Source: Rhizobium sp. Q54 (lineage in GTDB: Bacteria > Pseudomonadota > Alphaproteobacteria > UBA828). From it: a DNA stretch of 49,172 bases. Both the position numbers and the translations under genes were made by a program. Where the stretch lies: assembly GCA_945892755.1 (NCBI GenBank), contig CAMDDO010000012.1:1-49172 (forward strand), written 5' to 3'. The notes under the pieces were generated by a model. It did not search any database, was not told where the DNA came from, and worked only from the letters and a program-made list of their open reading frames with translations. Shown here in pieces: positions 15,658-23,907 of the stretch. Position 1 is the first letter of the stretch; every line of letters starts with the position of its first letter.

Positions 15658-16752
15658 TCAGCCGCCGATGCGTCTGCCCGTGATGAGATCGAAGAACATC
15701 AACTTTTCGGCCACGATGCTGACCGAGACCGGTTGATTCTCCTCGAACTCGCGTTCGCCGGCGATTGTTGCGGTCAGGCTCGCGCCCTGCAAATCCACGC
15801 CAAGCGCGGTGTGCATGCCGAGCGGCTCGACATCGCTGACCCGGCCGAGGATGGCGCCTGAGGCGGCCTGCTTCTGCACCACGACGTTCTCGGGGCGGAT
15901 GCCGACTTCGACTTGGGTGACGCCGGAGGGTAGCCGGCTCTCCGCTTGGGCCGAGATCGGCACGTTCAAGGCGCCAAGCCGCACGATCGCCCGCCCCTCG
16001 GCACGGCCGAGCTCGCCGCGCACCAGATTGATCGGCGGATTGCCGACGAAGCGCGCGACATCGCGATCGGCCGGCGTATCATAGAGCGTTTGCGCCGGGG
16101 CAAGCTGGCGCGCCTTACCGTTCAGAATCACGCAAACCATGTCGCCCAGCGCGAGCGCCTCGGTGTAGTCCGGCGTCGCATAAAGGAACGTCTTGCCGAC
16201 CTCTTTTTGCAGGCGCTTCAGCTCGGTGCGCAACTCGATGCGCAACATGAAATCGAGACTGGAAAGCGGCTCGTCGAGCAGGAACATGCGCGGCTCGCGC
16301 ACCATGGCGCGGCCAAGCGCCACGCGCTGGCGCTCGCCACCGCTGAAGGTCGCCGGCAGGCGTCCCAGAATATGATCGATTCGAAGCACCGAGGAGATCG
16401 CCTTGACCTTTTGGTCGATCTCGGCCCTCGGCAATCCGGCGAGCCGCATCGGGAAGGCGATATTCTCGTAGCCCGTCCGGTTCGGATAGAGCGCCAAATT
16501 GTCAAAGATCATCGCGAGATCGCGCTGATTGGGCTGCCAACGCGTGACGTCATGGCCCTCGAGCCAGATCGAGCCCTGGCTGGGCGCCTCGAGGCCCGCG
16601 ACCAGCCTGAGCGTGGTCGTCTTGCCCGCGCCGGCCGGCCCGAGCAACACCAGGAGCGAACCGGGCCGCAATGCAAGATCGAGCCCGTCGACCGCAACGG
16701 TCTTGCCGTAGCTTTTCGAGACAGACCGTATTTCGAGCAGGTTCTCGCTCAC
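15658..16752 (-). CDS. ABC transporter ATP-binding protein A, degenerate Q- and H-loops
   Basis: A 364-residue MalK/UgpC-type importer ATPase with a C-terminal regulatory OB-like domain (from about 240). Walker A is GPAGAGKTT (Lys44), the signature is FSGGERQRVALGRA and Walker B is MFLLDEPLSSLD. Two catalytic positions are abnormal: the Q-loop reads IFDNLALYP with Asp84 instead of Gln, and the switch-His position is Pro194 (ATPDY where THDQ is usual). Both codons were checked. It starts with GTG overlapping the stop of ATPase B by 4 bp (GTGA). It is the last gene of the five-gene operon and probably forms a heterodimer with ATPase B. Its normal signature would complete the active site built by ATPase B. 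Confidence 0.93.
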   Translation of the reverse strand: MSENLLEIRSVSKSYGKTVAVDGLDLALRPGSLLVLLGPAGAGKTTTLRLVAGLEAPSQGSIWLEGHDVTRWQPNQRDLAMIFDNLALYPNRTGYENIAFPMRLAGLPRAEIDQKVKAISSVLRIDHILGRLPATFSGGERQRVALGRAMVREPRMFLLDEPLSSLDFMLRIELRTELKRLQKEVGKTFLYATPDYTEALALGDMVCVILNGKARQLAPAQTLYDTPADRDVARFVGNPPINLVRGELGRAEGRAIVRLGALNVPISAQAESRLPSGVTQVEVGIRPENVVVQKQAASGAILGRVSDVEPLGMHTALGVDLQGASLTATIAGEREFEENQPVSVSIVAEKLMFFDLITGRRIGG

Positions 16753-17852
16753 GACGCGGCTCCATTCATCAGGCGAACCCCGCTTTGCGTGTCGAACAGG
16801 GCGAGCAAATTGGCGTGCGGCAAGAGCGCGATCGAGCCGCTGCCTTTTGGCACGGCCGAGGTCGGCACCACGACCTTGAGCAGCGTATTGGCGAACTTGG
16901 CGGTGACCACGGCCTCCGGGCCTTGCGGCTCAATCGCGAAGAGCTCGGCCTCGAATGAACCCGGCGAACCGAGCGGCACGATATCGGCCGTCTCGGCGCG
17001 AATGCCGACGGTCACCGCCGCGCCATCGGAGACGCCCGCCAGCTCCTTCATCGACGGCAACGGGATCCGTGCACCGTCCTGCTCGATCAGGCGCTGGCCG
17101 CCAGCCGATTTCAGCGTGCCCTTGATGAAGTTCATCGGCGGATTGCCCAAGAAGCTGCCAACGAACGTCGAGCGCGGATAGTGATAGACGTTATACGACG
17201 TGTCGTACTGCTGCAGCACGCCCAGGTTCATCACAGCGATGCGGTGCGCGAGCGAAAGCGCCTCGATTTGGTCGTGCGTGACGTAGATGATGGTCTGCTT
17301 GGTCTCGAGCTGGATGCGGTGCAGCTCGCGCCGCATCTGGTGCCGCATTTCCGATTCGAGATTGGACAGCGGCTCGTCGAGTAAGAGGATTTGCGGGCTG
17401 GTCACCAGCGTGCGGCCGATCGCGACGCGCTGCATCTCGCTCGCCGATAGCTCGGCGGGCTTCCGATGCAGCTTGTCGGCGAGGCCGACGAAGCTCGCCA
17501 TCTTCTCGACCTGCTGATTGATCTCGCGCTGGCCGACCTTGCGGACCTTGAGGCCATATTCCATGTTGCCGCGCACCGTCATGTGCGTGAACACGGCGTA
17601 GTCCTGGAACACCAAGCCGACATTGCGCCGGCCGACCGGGATCTTCGAGACCGACTGACCGTCGATCAGGATGTCGCCGCTGGTCGGCGTCTCGAGACCG
17701 ACGATCATGTTGAGCGTGGTCGACTTGCCGCAGCCGGACGGGCCGAGCAGCGCCATCGTCTCGCCTTCTTCGACCTTCAACGACATGTCGTTGACGGCGA
17801 CGAGCGCACCATATTCCTTGCGGAGATTAACCAGTTCGAGCTTGATCGCCAT
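16749..17852 (-). CDS. ABC transporter ATP-binding protein B, degenerate signature motif
   Basis: A 367-residue MalK-type ATPase. Walker A GPSGCGKST, Q-loop LVFQDYAVF, Walker B ILLLDEPLSNLE and switch His in YVTHDQIEAL are intact. The ABC signature, however, is LSASEMQRVAIG instead of LSGGQ. The C-terminal regulatory domain (GIRAETADIVPLG) is present. The ATG at 17852 lies 8 bp after the permease stop, and the 3' end overlaps ATPase A. The defects are complementary to those of ATPase A: in a heterodimer one site would be canonical and the other doubly impaired. The gene pair recalls the glpS/glpT ATPases of rhizobial glycerol transporters. Confidence 0.94.
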   Translation of the reverse strand: MAIKLELVNLRKEYGALVAVNDMSLKVEEGETMALLGPSGCGKSTTLNMIVGLETPTSGDILIDGQSVSKIPVGRRNVGLVFQDYAVFTHMTVRGNMEYGLKVRKVGQREINQQVEKMASFVGLADKLHRKPAELSASEMQRVAIGRTLVTSPQILLLDEPLSNLESEMRHQMRRELHRIQLETKQTIIYVTHDQIEALSLAHRIAVMNLGVLQQYDTSYNVYHYPRSTFVGSFLGNPPMNFIKGTLKSAGGQRLIEQDGARIPLPSMKELAGVSDGAAVTVGIRAETADIVPLGSPGSFEAELFAIEPQGPEAVVTAKFANTLLKVVVPTSAVPKGSGSIALLPHANLLALFDTQSGVRLMNGAAS

Positions 17853-17860
17853 GATCGTGC

Positions 17861-18793
17861 CTAACGCTTGATCGCGCCGAGCGTGAGCCCGCGCACGAGA
17901 TGCTTCTGGATGAAGAAGCCAACAATGACCAGCGGCACGATCGAGACCGTGGCGAGCGCCGCTTGAACGCCGATCAGCAAGCCCTCGGTCGCCGAGAAGT
18001 ACTTGCTCAGCTGAACGGGAATGGTCGAGACCTTGGTATAGGCCAGGATCAACGCGAAGAGGAATTCGCTCCAGTTCAAGATGAAGATGAAGAGCGTGGT
18101 CGCGATGACGCCGCCCTTGATCAAGGGCAGCGTTATTCGAAGGTGCGCGCCCCAGCGCGACATGCCATCCATCATTGCGGCTTCTTCGATTTCCTTCGGC
18201 AGGTCGTCGATGAAGCTCTTCAGCATCCAGGTCGAGAACGGCACGGTGACCGCGCCATAGGCGAGGATCAGTCCCCAATAGGTATCGGTCGCGCCGACGT
18301 CGCTGAACATCACGACGAACGGTATCGCGATCGCAATGGGCGGAAACATTCGGCCCGATAATATGAAGAACGGCGTGGTATTGCCGCCGAATCGGTATCG
18401 CGCGATCGAGATGGCGGCCATCAACCCGACGATGATCGAGAGCGCGGTGCCGAACACCGACAGGATCACCGAGCCCCAAATCGCCTGCCAGGCCGATTTG
18501 TTGAGAATGTCGCCGACCGCGCCGCCGACGCCGGTCTGCTCGGCGACTTTCTGCTCACCGCCTTCGGTGTACTGGGTCAACCCGCCGCGCTTCTCGAGCA
18601 GCGCGCTCGGCCACAGCACGGTCAAATAGTTCTCGACTGTCGCATCGCCCGACACCCAAACCGGCGGCTGCCTGACCCATTCGTTCGACGGCTTGAACGA
18701 GGTCGAGATCATCCAGAGGACCGGGAACAGCGCAAAGATCAGCGCGAGAGTCAGCCCAATACCGTTGTACCAAGTAAATCTCTTCGGCGGCAT
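17861..18793 (-). CDS. ABC transporter permease, MalG-type
   Basis: A 310-residue inner-membrane permease with an N-terminal transmembrane helix (IGLTLALIFALFPVLWMIST) and five more after a large periplasmic insertion (about 35-105) that carries GGLTQYTEGGEQKVAEQ. The ATPase-coupling EAA loop is EEAAMMDGMSRWGAHLRITL. The chain ends LVRGLTLGAIKR, as is common in this family. Its ATG directly follows the stop of the first permease, so the two are translated as a pair. The ligand of the transporter cannot be read from the permease. Confidence 0.94.
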   Translation of the reverse strand: MPPKRFTWYNGIGLTLALIFALFPVLWMISTSFKPSNEWVRQPPVWVSGDATVENYLTVLWPSALLEKRGGLTQYTEGGEQKVAEQTGVGGAVGDILNKSAWQAIWGSVILSVFGTALSIIVGLMAAISIARYRFGGNTTPFFILSGRMFPPIAIAIPFVVMFSDVGATDTYWGLILAYGAVTVPFSTWMLKSFIDDLPKEIEEAAMMDGMSRWGAHLRITLPLIKGGVIATTLFIFILNWSEFLFALILAYTKVSTIPVQLSKYFSATEGLLIGVQAALATVSIVPLVIVGFFIQKHLVRGLTLGAIKR

Positions 18794-19744
18794 CTAACGC
18801 TTCTCCAGGAGCTGATACCGGATCGGCCGCAACATCACGTTGATCAGCACGACCGTGATGATGAGCACGATGAATCCGGCCGAGCCGGCATAGGCGAGTC
18901 GGAAATCCTCGAACGCCAGCTTGTAGAGATAGAGGCTGATCGTCTCGGTCGCGGTGCCCGGTCCGCCTCGCGTGAGGAGGTAGATCTCGTCGAACAGCTT
19001 GATCACCTCCATGCCGCGGATCACGAAGGCAATGATGATGATGCCTTTCATGCTCGGCATCACCACGCTCCAGAAGATCCGCCAATCGCTGGCGCCGAGC
19101 ACCGTCGCGGCGCGGATCGGGTTTTGCGGCACCGCGTTGAGGCCGGAGAGCAGGATCAGGAAGAACAGCGGCGTCCAGTGCCAGACTTCGGTAATCACCA
19201 CGGCGAAAAAGGCGAGGAAGCCGGTGTTGAGCCATTGCAGCTCGGGCTGAGAGCCGCCGATCCAGCCGATCACCTGGTTCACCGGGCCGGTATATTGCAG
19301 CAGCATGAACCAGGTGTAGCCGACCACGACCGGCATGATCATCATCGGCGTCAGGAGCGCGGTGAAGAACACGCGCTTTGCCGGAAACGCCTTGAGGAAG
19401 ATCGTCGCCAAGCCGAGCCCGATCAGGAACTCAAGCACCAGGCTGGTCACCGAGATCAAGGCCGTACGGCCGAGCGCTTCCAGGAAGCGCGGCTCCTCGG
19501 TGATCAGGACGCTATAGTTGATGCCCTGGTCGAGGTCTTCGGTGAAGACCGCGCCGACCGCCTCCCACAGGCCGATGCCCTGCACCGGCGACCATTCGCT
19601 GAAGCTGAGGATGAGCTCCAGCACGAACGGAAAGACCAAGAGCGCGGTCAGCAGAATCTGAATCGGCGTGATCAGCAGGCCGCCGATATACTTCTTGTCG
19701 TTGGGATTGAATCCGCGCGCCGCAACTCGGCCTTGAGATGACAT
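18794..19744 (-). CDS. ABC transporter permease, MalF/UgpA-type
   Basis: A 316-residue permease with six predicted membrane helices. The EAA-like coupling loop is RAATVLGASDWRIFWSVVMP, and GGPGTATETISLYLYKLAF is a well-known motif of the sugar/polyol permease family. I chose the ATG at 19744 (MSSQGRV); a start 81 bp further upstream would run into the intergenic hairpin region and add unconserved residues. A hairpin in the gap separates it from the binding-protein gene, which probably lowers its expression relative to that gene. Confidence 0.93.
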   Translation of the reverse strand: MSSQGRVAARGFNPNDKKYIGGLLITPIQILLTALLVFPFVLELILSFSEWSPVQGIGLWEAVGAVFTEDLDQGINYSVLITEEPRFLEALGRTALISVTSLVLEFLIGLGLATIFLKAFPAKRVFFTALLTPMMIMPVVVGYTWFMLLQYTGPVNQVIGWIGGSQPELQWLNTGFLAFFAVVITEVWHWTPLFFLILLSGLNAVPQNPIRAATVLGASDWRIFWSVVMPSMKGIIIIAFVIRGMEVIKLFDEIYLLTRGGPGTATETISLYLYKLAFEDFRLAYAGSAGFIVLIITVVLINVMLRPIRYQLLEKR

Positions 19745-19811
19745 TGCGCGGTTCCCGGTCGGATTATTTGTCACGATATTCTGAACCCAGTAGCGGTCTT
19801 GAAGTCGCAGA

Positions 19812-19851
19812 CGGCGTGTTCCCACCCCGCTATGGGGATGAAAACACGCCG
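19812..19851. terminator. Intra-operon hairpin between binding-protein and permease genes
   Basis: CGGCGTGTT (19812-19820) pairs with AACACGCCG (19843-19851), and CCCC with GGGG inside, leaving a small loop. It lies 51 bp after the binding-protein stop in the direction of transcription. Such hairpins commonly stabilise or partly terminate the upstream transcript, giving excess binding protein; that role is inferred. Confidence 0.7.
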
Positions 19852-19901
19852 CCGATTACAGCCTGAGAGACTCCGAAGAGCACCCAGTCGCTAAGTCGCG
19901 A

Positions 19902-21515
19902 CTAGACCTTCCAGCTGGCCACGCCGGCCGCCTTTTGCAGCGGCTCGGGATACTGCTTCGCCAAGCCAATCCAAGCTTCCTTCTGCTTGTCCTTGCCGCG
20001 GCGCTTGGTGATGCGGTCCATTTCCTTGGCCGTATCCTTCATCGCCTGCTCGGGCGTCTTCTGCTTGTTGTAGGCGGCCTGGAGGTTCTTATCGATCGCG
20101 TCGTGATACTCCGCCGCGCCGGGCATGATGATCTCAGGCACCGCCTGGGTCATTTCCTCGAACTGCACGCCGAGATAGTCACCCGGATAGCCCGCGAAGA
20201 ATTCCGGCGAAGGCTTCAGGAAGTGATTACGCCGCCACGGGTCGAAATAGCCGCCCTCGTTCGGGATCGAACGCATCGACATGGTCGGGCCGGTGAGCCA
20301 TTGCGCATAGAGGTAGGCGGCCTCCGGAATCTCCGAGCTCTTGTTGACCACGAAGTCCCAAGCGAACGGCATGATGACCGCGCGAAGGGTCTCGCCACCG
20401 ACCTTCGTGCCGGGAATGCCCGAGGGCGCGCTCTGGATCGGGAAGCCCTTGTCGTCGCGACCCGCGACGACCGACTTCGCGCCCTTGGCGTCCATGCTAT
20501 AGCGCCAGAGCGACGGCCAGCCGAACTCGCTGAACCCGCGGCCTTGCGCATAATACTGGGCGTAGTTTTCGGTGAAGCCGTAGGTGAACTGCTCGGTCGG
20601 CATGAACTCCTGCAGCGCCACCATCTCTTCGACCGTCTTGATGCTCTCGGGGCTCGCCGCCATCGACTTCATTTCGCCGTCGAAATAGAGCACGCCCTTC
20701 GACTGGAACCGCGTCATCCAGTGGAATTTGTTCCAGAACGGCGAGCGATACTCGAGCGCGCCATAGAAGTTATTCGCCTTGTCGTTCATCTCGGCGCTGA
20801 GCTTGTCGTAGTCGTCCCAGGTATCGACCATCAACCGGGGAGCGAACGGCGCCTTGCCCTTTTCCTTCATCTTGTCAATGCGATAGCTCAGGTGCCAGAC
20901 GTCGCCATCGCAATAGAGGCCGTAATACCTGCCCTTGTACTTCTGGCCGAATTCACGCACGGGAAATTCGAGCTGATTTTCGCCGTGGCTGTCTTCCGGA
21001 TCGTACTTCGCCACATAATCGGAGATGTCGAGCGCGGCGCCGGCCTCGGCCAGCTCGGGCAGGCTCAAGGGCGCCGGGATCATCAGGTCGTAGCGGCCGG
21101 TCTTGGCGACCGCTTCCTGCATCGCCTTTTGGTGGGTCTGAGTCACCGGGACCTCGATCAACTCGACATCGAAGCCGGTGAGCTCCTTCCACTCCTTCGT
21201 GAACGGCGACATGTTGCCGCCCGAGCCCGACGGATGCATGATCGAGATGGTTTTCTTTTTCGCGTTCGCGAACAGCGCCTTGGCGCCATTGATCGCGCGT
21301 TCTTCGGGCGTGCCGCCTTCGGCCGCCCAGGCCTTGCGCACGCCGAGCGGTGAGCCCTGCATCAAGTACTTGATCATGCCCGCGCTCAGGCCGATGCCCG
21401 CCATGCCCTTCATCAGGTCGCGGCGCGAAACCTTGTAGTTCTTTGTGTCGAGATGCATCGACCAAAGCCGATGCAGATCCTTGTAGATGCGTTGCTTCTT
21501 GTCGTCAAAAGACAT
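19902..21515 (-). CDS. ABC transporter solute-binding protein, Tat-exported
   Basis: A 537-residue binding protein, first gene of the five-gene importer operon. After a soluble lead of about 30 residues comes a twin-arginine signal (SRRDLMKGMAGIGLSAGMI) with likely cleavage after KAWA. Export in folded form is thus likely. The mature part has SGSGGNMSPFTKEWKELTGF, YDLMIPAPLSLPELAEAG and NEGGYFDPWRRNHF. I chose the ATG at 21515, preceded by a G-rich ribosome site (GAGGGGGG), over an ATG 81 bp upstream. Operon make-up (one large binding protein, two permeases, two ATPases) resembles rhizobial GlpVPQST glycerol importers, but the small glpU gene is absent and the signal type differs. A polyol or sugar ligand is a guess. 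Confidence 0.92.
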   Translation of the reverse strand: MSFDDKKQRIYKDLHRLWSMHLDTKNYKVSRRDLMKGMAGIGLSAGMIKYLMQGSPLGVRKAWAAEGGTPEERAINGAKALFANAKKKTISIMHPSGSGGNMSPFTKEWKELTGFDVELIEVPVTQTHQKAMQEAVAKTGRYDLMIPAPLSLPELAEAGAALDISDYVAKYDPEDSHGENQLEFPVREFGQKYKGRYYGLYCDGDVWHLSYRIDKMKEKGKAPFAPRLMVDTWDDYDKLSAEMNDKANNFYGALEYRSPFWNKFHWMTRFQSKGVLYFDGEMKSMAASPESIKTVEEMVALQEFMPTEQFTYGFTENYAQYYAQGRGFSEFGWPSLWRYSMDAKGAKSVVAGRDDKGFPIQSAPSGIPGTKVGGETLRAVIMPFAWDFVVNKSSEIPEAAYLYAQWLTGPTMSMRSIPNEGGYFDPWRRNHFLKPSPEFFAGYPGDYLGVQFEEMTQAVPEIIMPGAAEYHDAIDKNLQAAYNKQKTPEQAMKDTAKEMDRITKRRGKDKQKEAWIGLAKQYPEPLQKAAGVASWKV

Positions 21516-21747
21516 GCGAGACCCCCCTCTGAATATCCGCGTGACAGCCCATGTTGGACGCGCCACAAAACTTACACAACGGCGTAGCGACCGCAAGCCC
21601 CGGGGCCGCGTATGGCCAGGCCCTGATCGCGGTGCCCACTCCGAACGGCCGCGAAGCTACTCATGAATGTCGTGGATTGCAAACCTGATTCCGCGGCGCG
21701 GCGCGCGCTCTGCTATTCTGCCGCGCGCCCGCCGCTGGAGAGCCTAG

Positions 21748-22320
21748 ATGCGTTGGATCAAGGAGTATGCAATGCCCTCGCCGTCGCTCTGCGACGAGCT
21801 GATCAAGGGCTTCAAAAAGACGCGCCGGCTCGGCCTGACGCATCCGGGCCTCAGCGCCAAGGGCGTCGACAAATCCTGGAAGGACTCGGAAGACGCCAGC
21901 CTGACCTGCCTGCCCTATGACGTATACGCCAGCACGGTGCGGGCCTACCGCGAGCACGTCATGCACAGCCTCCAGAGCTATCTCAAGGAATTCCCGGTAC
22001 TGAGCGAGGCGGCCGGCCGACTCGGCTTTCTCGAGCCGCCGCAAATCCAATTCTACAAGCCAGGCGGCGGCTTTTATGGCGCCCATTTCGAGAACAGCGG
22101 CATGGATTTGAGCCATCGCGTGCTCGCTTTCCAGAGCTTTCTGAACGACATCGAGGAAGGCGGCGGCACCTATTTCCTGCATCAGGATCACACCGTGGCA
22201 CCCAAGAAGGGCAAGACCGTGATCTGGCCGGCCGGTTTCACTCACACCCATCGCGGCCAGGTCGCGCCCCGGGAGGAGAAATATGTCATCACCGGCTGGA
22301 TCAGCTTCATTGGCGGGTGA
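21748..22320 (+). CDS. 2OG-Fe(II) oxygenase, prolyl-4-hydroxylase-like
   Basis: A 190-residue non-haem iron dioxygenase. The double-stranded beta-helix is visible from QIQFYKPGGGFYGAHFE onward. Probable iron ligands are the His and Glu of AHFEN (an HxE form of the usual HxD) and the distal His in THTHRGQ. The 2-oxoglutarate-binding Lys lies in EKYVITGW. Family members often begin with a strand like RWIKEY followed by a helix (SPSLCDELIKGF), which supports the ATG at 21748; another ATG at 21772 has a good AAGGAG site and remains possible. The substrate is unknown. The 232-bp gap before it must contain promoters for both directions. Confidence 0.85.
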   Translation: MRWIKEYAMPSPSLCDELIKGFKKTRRLGLTHPGLSAKGVDKSWKDSEDASLTCLPYDVYASTVRAYREHVMHSLQSYLKEFPVLSEAAGRLGFLEPPQIQFYKPGGGFYGAHFENSGMDLSHRVLAFQSFLNDIEEGGGTYFLHQDHTVAPKKGKTVIWPAGFTHTHRGQVAPREEKYVITGWISFIGG

Positions 22321-22378
22321 GCGGGTTGGGGGCCCTCCAATGGGCGCCGTACACCGCAGGATCGCGTGACCTACCGAG

Positions 22379-22618
22379 TTACAGTCGCTTCTTGCTAAAG
22401 GCACGTCCGGAGGCTGACTTCAAGTACCGCTCGAATGCCAAGGCCCGTTTCTCGTCAGAAAACGCAACATACGTCTTCACGCGCCATGGCCCATATTTGG
22501 AGGTGTGCGTAACGTCGCCGGCATTGTGTTTCGCGAGTCGTGCTTTGAGATCGTCTGTTACACCAACGTAATAGCGATCCGCGGATACAAGGCTCTGGAG
22601 CATATAGACACATTTCAT
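22379..22618 (-). CDS. Small GIY-YIG nuclease-family protein (UPF0213-like)
   Basis: A 79-residue single-domain protein with the complete GIY-YIG pattern: CVYMLQSL, RYYVGVTDDLKARLAKHN, then the conserved Glu in ALAFERYLKSASGRAF. It is typical of the small UPF0213/YhbQ group, for which a nuclease role is suspected but unproven. It lies between a 2OG oxygenase (convergent) and tRNA-Leu, and its 5' side borders a perfect 19-bp inverted repeat. Such small genes move readily between genomes, but base use here is not clearly different from its neighbours. Confidence 0.85.
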   Translation of the reverse strand: MKCVYMLQSLVSADRYYVGVTDDLKARLAKHNAGDVTHTSKYGPWRVKTYVAFSDEKRALAFERYLKSASGRAFSKKRL

Positions 22619-22648
22619 TGGGCCCGTCTCCGCTGCGCTCCGACGCGG

Positions 22649-22723
22649 CAGCCTTCGCTCGCTTCGCCCTCAACTTCCAATCGTGGCTTGCCGAGCCGTA
22701 GCTTGCGAAGCGAGCGAAGGCTG
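22649..22723. repeat. Perfect 19-bp inverted repeat abutting the 3' end of tRNA-Leu
   Basis: CAGCCTTCGCTCGCTTCGC at 22649-22667 is exactly repeated in inverse orientation at 22705-22723, where it overlaps the encoded CCA end of the tRNA by two bases. The 37-bp spacer has no T-run. It may fold as a long hairpin in the tRNA trailer, or mark a palindromic repeat element. Confidence 0.75.
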
Positions 22724-22808
22724 GTGGCCCCTCCGGGACTCGAACCCGGACCTCCTTGCGAAGAACGGATTTTAAGTCCGTTGCGTCTACCGGTTCCGCC
22801 AAGGGGCC
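22722..22808 (-). tRNA. tRNA-Leu (anticodon UAA)
   Basis: On the minus strand the sequence begins GGCCCCTTGGCGGAACCGGT and ends with the T-arm GGTTCGAGTCC, the acceptor AGGGGCC, discriminator A and an encoded CCA. The anticodon loop is CTTAAAA between the stem strands ACGGA and TCCGT, giving anticodon TAA. A long variable arm makes it a class-II tRNA of 87 nt, as expected for leucine. The seven acceptor pairs are all complementary. Confidence 0.95.
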
Positions 22809-22856
22809 CCGTCGAACCTGGCCTTACGGCCTCGTGGTTCGATTTAGGTGCTTCGG

Positions 22857-23012
22857 CCCCCTCACCCTCCCATCGCTGACGCGATGGGCCCCTCCCTCTC
22901 CCTCGGAGGGGAGAGGGTAAAGGGGGTCGACGCGGCAAAATAGCCACCCCTCTCCCCTTGTGGGAGAGGGGGCTCCCCTCGGGCTCTCGCCGGAGGGGAG
23001 CGGGTGAGGGGT
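22857..23012. repeat. GC-rich palindromic repeat element, copies A1 and A2
   Basis: Two units face each other in the gap between tRNA-Leu and the CinA-like gene. A1 (22857-22917) starts CCCCCTCACCCTCCCATCGC and ends GGGGAGAGGG. A2 (22947-23012) starts CCCCTCTCCCCTTGTGGGAG and ends GGGTGAGGGG, so it reads roughly as the inverse complement of A1. Nearly identical stretches occur at 39.4-39.6 kb, and a diverged copy lies at 32.0 kb. These look like the short interspersed palindromes common between genes in alphaproteobacteria. Confidence 0.8.
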
Positions 23013-23033
23013 AACAGGCCTTCGTCACAGATT

Positions 23034-23795
23034 CTAGCCGCCCTCCTCCACCGGCTCGGCGCCGAGTGAGCGGATCAGGGCGGTGAGCTCGTCGGCGGCC
23101 CGCTCGAGCGCCGCTCCATCGGTCCCGCGCAGCACCAGCGTGGTACCAATTTTACCATCTCGAACAAACGGATAGGAGCCAATTTCGAGGCTCTCGAAGC
23201 GCCCCTGAAGCTCGCCCAAGCCCTTGGCGATCTCGCCCTCGGGCAAATAGGTCGCTATGGCGCGCGAGCGCACCGCCGGGCCGGTTCGAAGCGACGGCAC
23301 CGCAGCCTCGAACATGGCACGCATCACGGCCGGAATACCGGCCATGACATAGACGTTCTCGATCTTGAAGCCCGGCGCGCGGCTCAGCTTGTTCTCGAGC
23401 AAATCCGCGCCTTCGGGCGTGTGCGCCATGCGCAGCCGGGCGGCATTGAATTCGCGCCCGCTCTCGGCGTAATAGGCCGCCAGAATCCGATAGGCCTCGG
23501 GATGGATGACATGTTTGCGCCCGAAAGCCTTGGACACACATTCTGAGGTAATGTCGTCGTGGGTCGGCCCAATGCCGCCGGTGGTAAAGACATAGGTGTA
23601 GCGCGCACGCAGCGCATTCAGGGCCTCGACGATGGCCGCTTCCTCGTCGGTAACGATTCGCGTCTCCTTCAGCCGGATGCCGAGCACGGCGAGCTGGCGC
23701 GCGATGTGATTGAGGTTGGCGTCCTGGGTGCGGCCAGACAGAATCTCGTTGCCGATCAAGAGGACGGCGGCGGTCGGCGCGGCGGGCTCGGTCAT
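23034..23795 (-). CDS. CinA-like molybdopterin-binding-domain protein
   Basis: A 253-residue protein built mainly from the MoaB/MogA-like (MoCF-binding) domain: AAVLLIGNEILSGRTQDANLN at the start and FTTGGIGPTHDDITSE in the middle are the two classic motifs. It corresponds to the N-terminal part of CinA and lacks the C-terminal nicotinamide-mononucleotide deamidase domain. Such stand-alone proteins are often labelled competence/damage-inducible protein A; some members of the wider family act as ADP-ribose pyrophosphatases. A molybdopterin role is therefore not certain in spite of the domain name. It is divergent from the methionine aminopeptidase gene. Confidence 0.88.
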   Translation of the reverse strand: MTEPAAPTAAVLLIGNEILSGRTQDANLNHIARQLAVLGIRLKETRIVTDEEAAIVEALNALRARYTYVFTTGGIGPTHDDITSECVSKAFGRKHVIHPEAYRILAAYYAESGREFNAARLRMAHTPEGADLLENKLSRAPGFKIENVYVMAGIPAVMRAMFEAAVPSLRTGPAVRSRAIATYLPEGEIAKGLGELQGRFESLEIGSYPFVRDGKIGTTLVLRGTDGAALERAADELTALIRSLGAEPVEEGG

Positions 23796-23907
23796 GGCGG
23801 CGGTTCACCTGGTAATAAGGTTTGGCCGGGATCATATCCTAAGGCTAGGTTGAAGCGACCGCCGGTTGCATTAGTTTCAGTCCCACCGAGACGTTCGAGC
23901 AAAATGG

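Noticed and set aside
15658-21515. Firm naming of the ABC operon as the glycerol importer glpVPQST
   Set aside because: The gene make-up fits, but glpU, glpD and glpR are missing and the binding protein has a Tat signal; the ligand cannot be deduced from sequence.
22857-23012. CRISPR-like array in the repeat region after tRNA-Leu
   Set aside because: The units are palindromes in opposite orientation, not direct repeats with regular spacers, and no cas genes are present.
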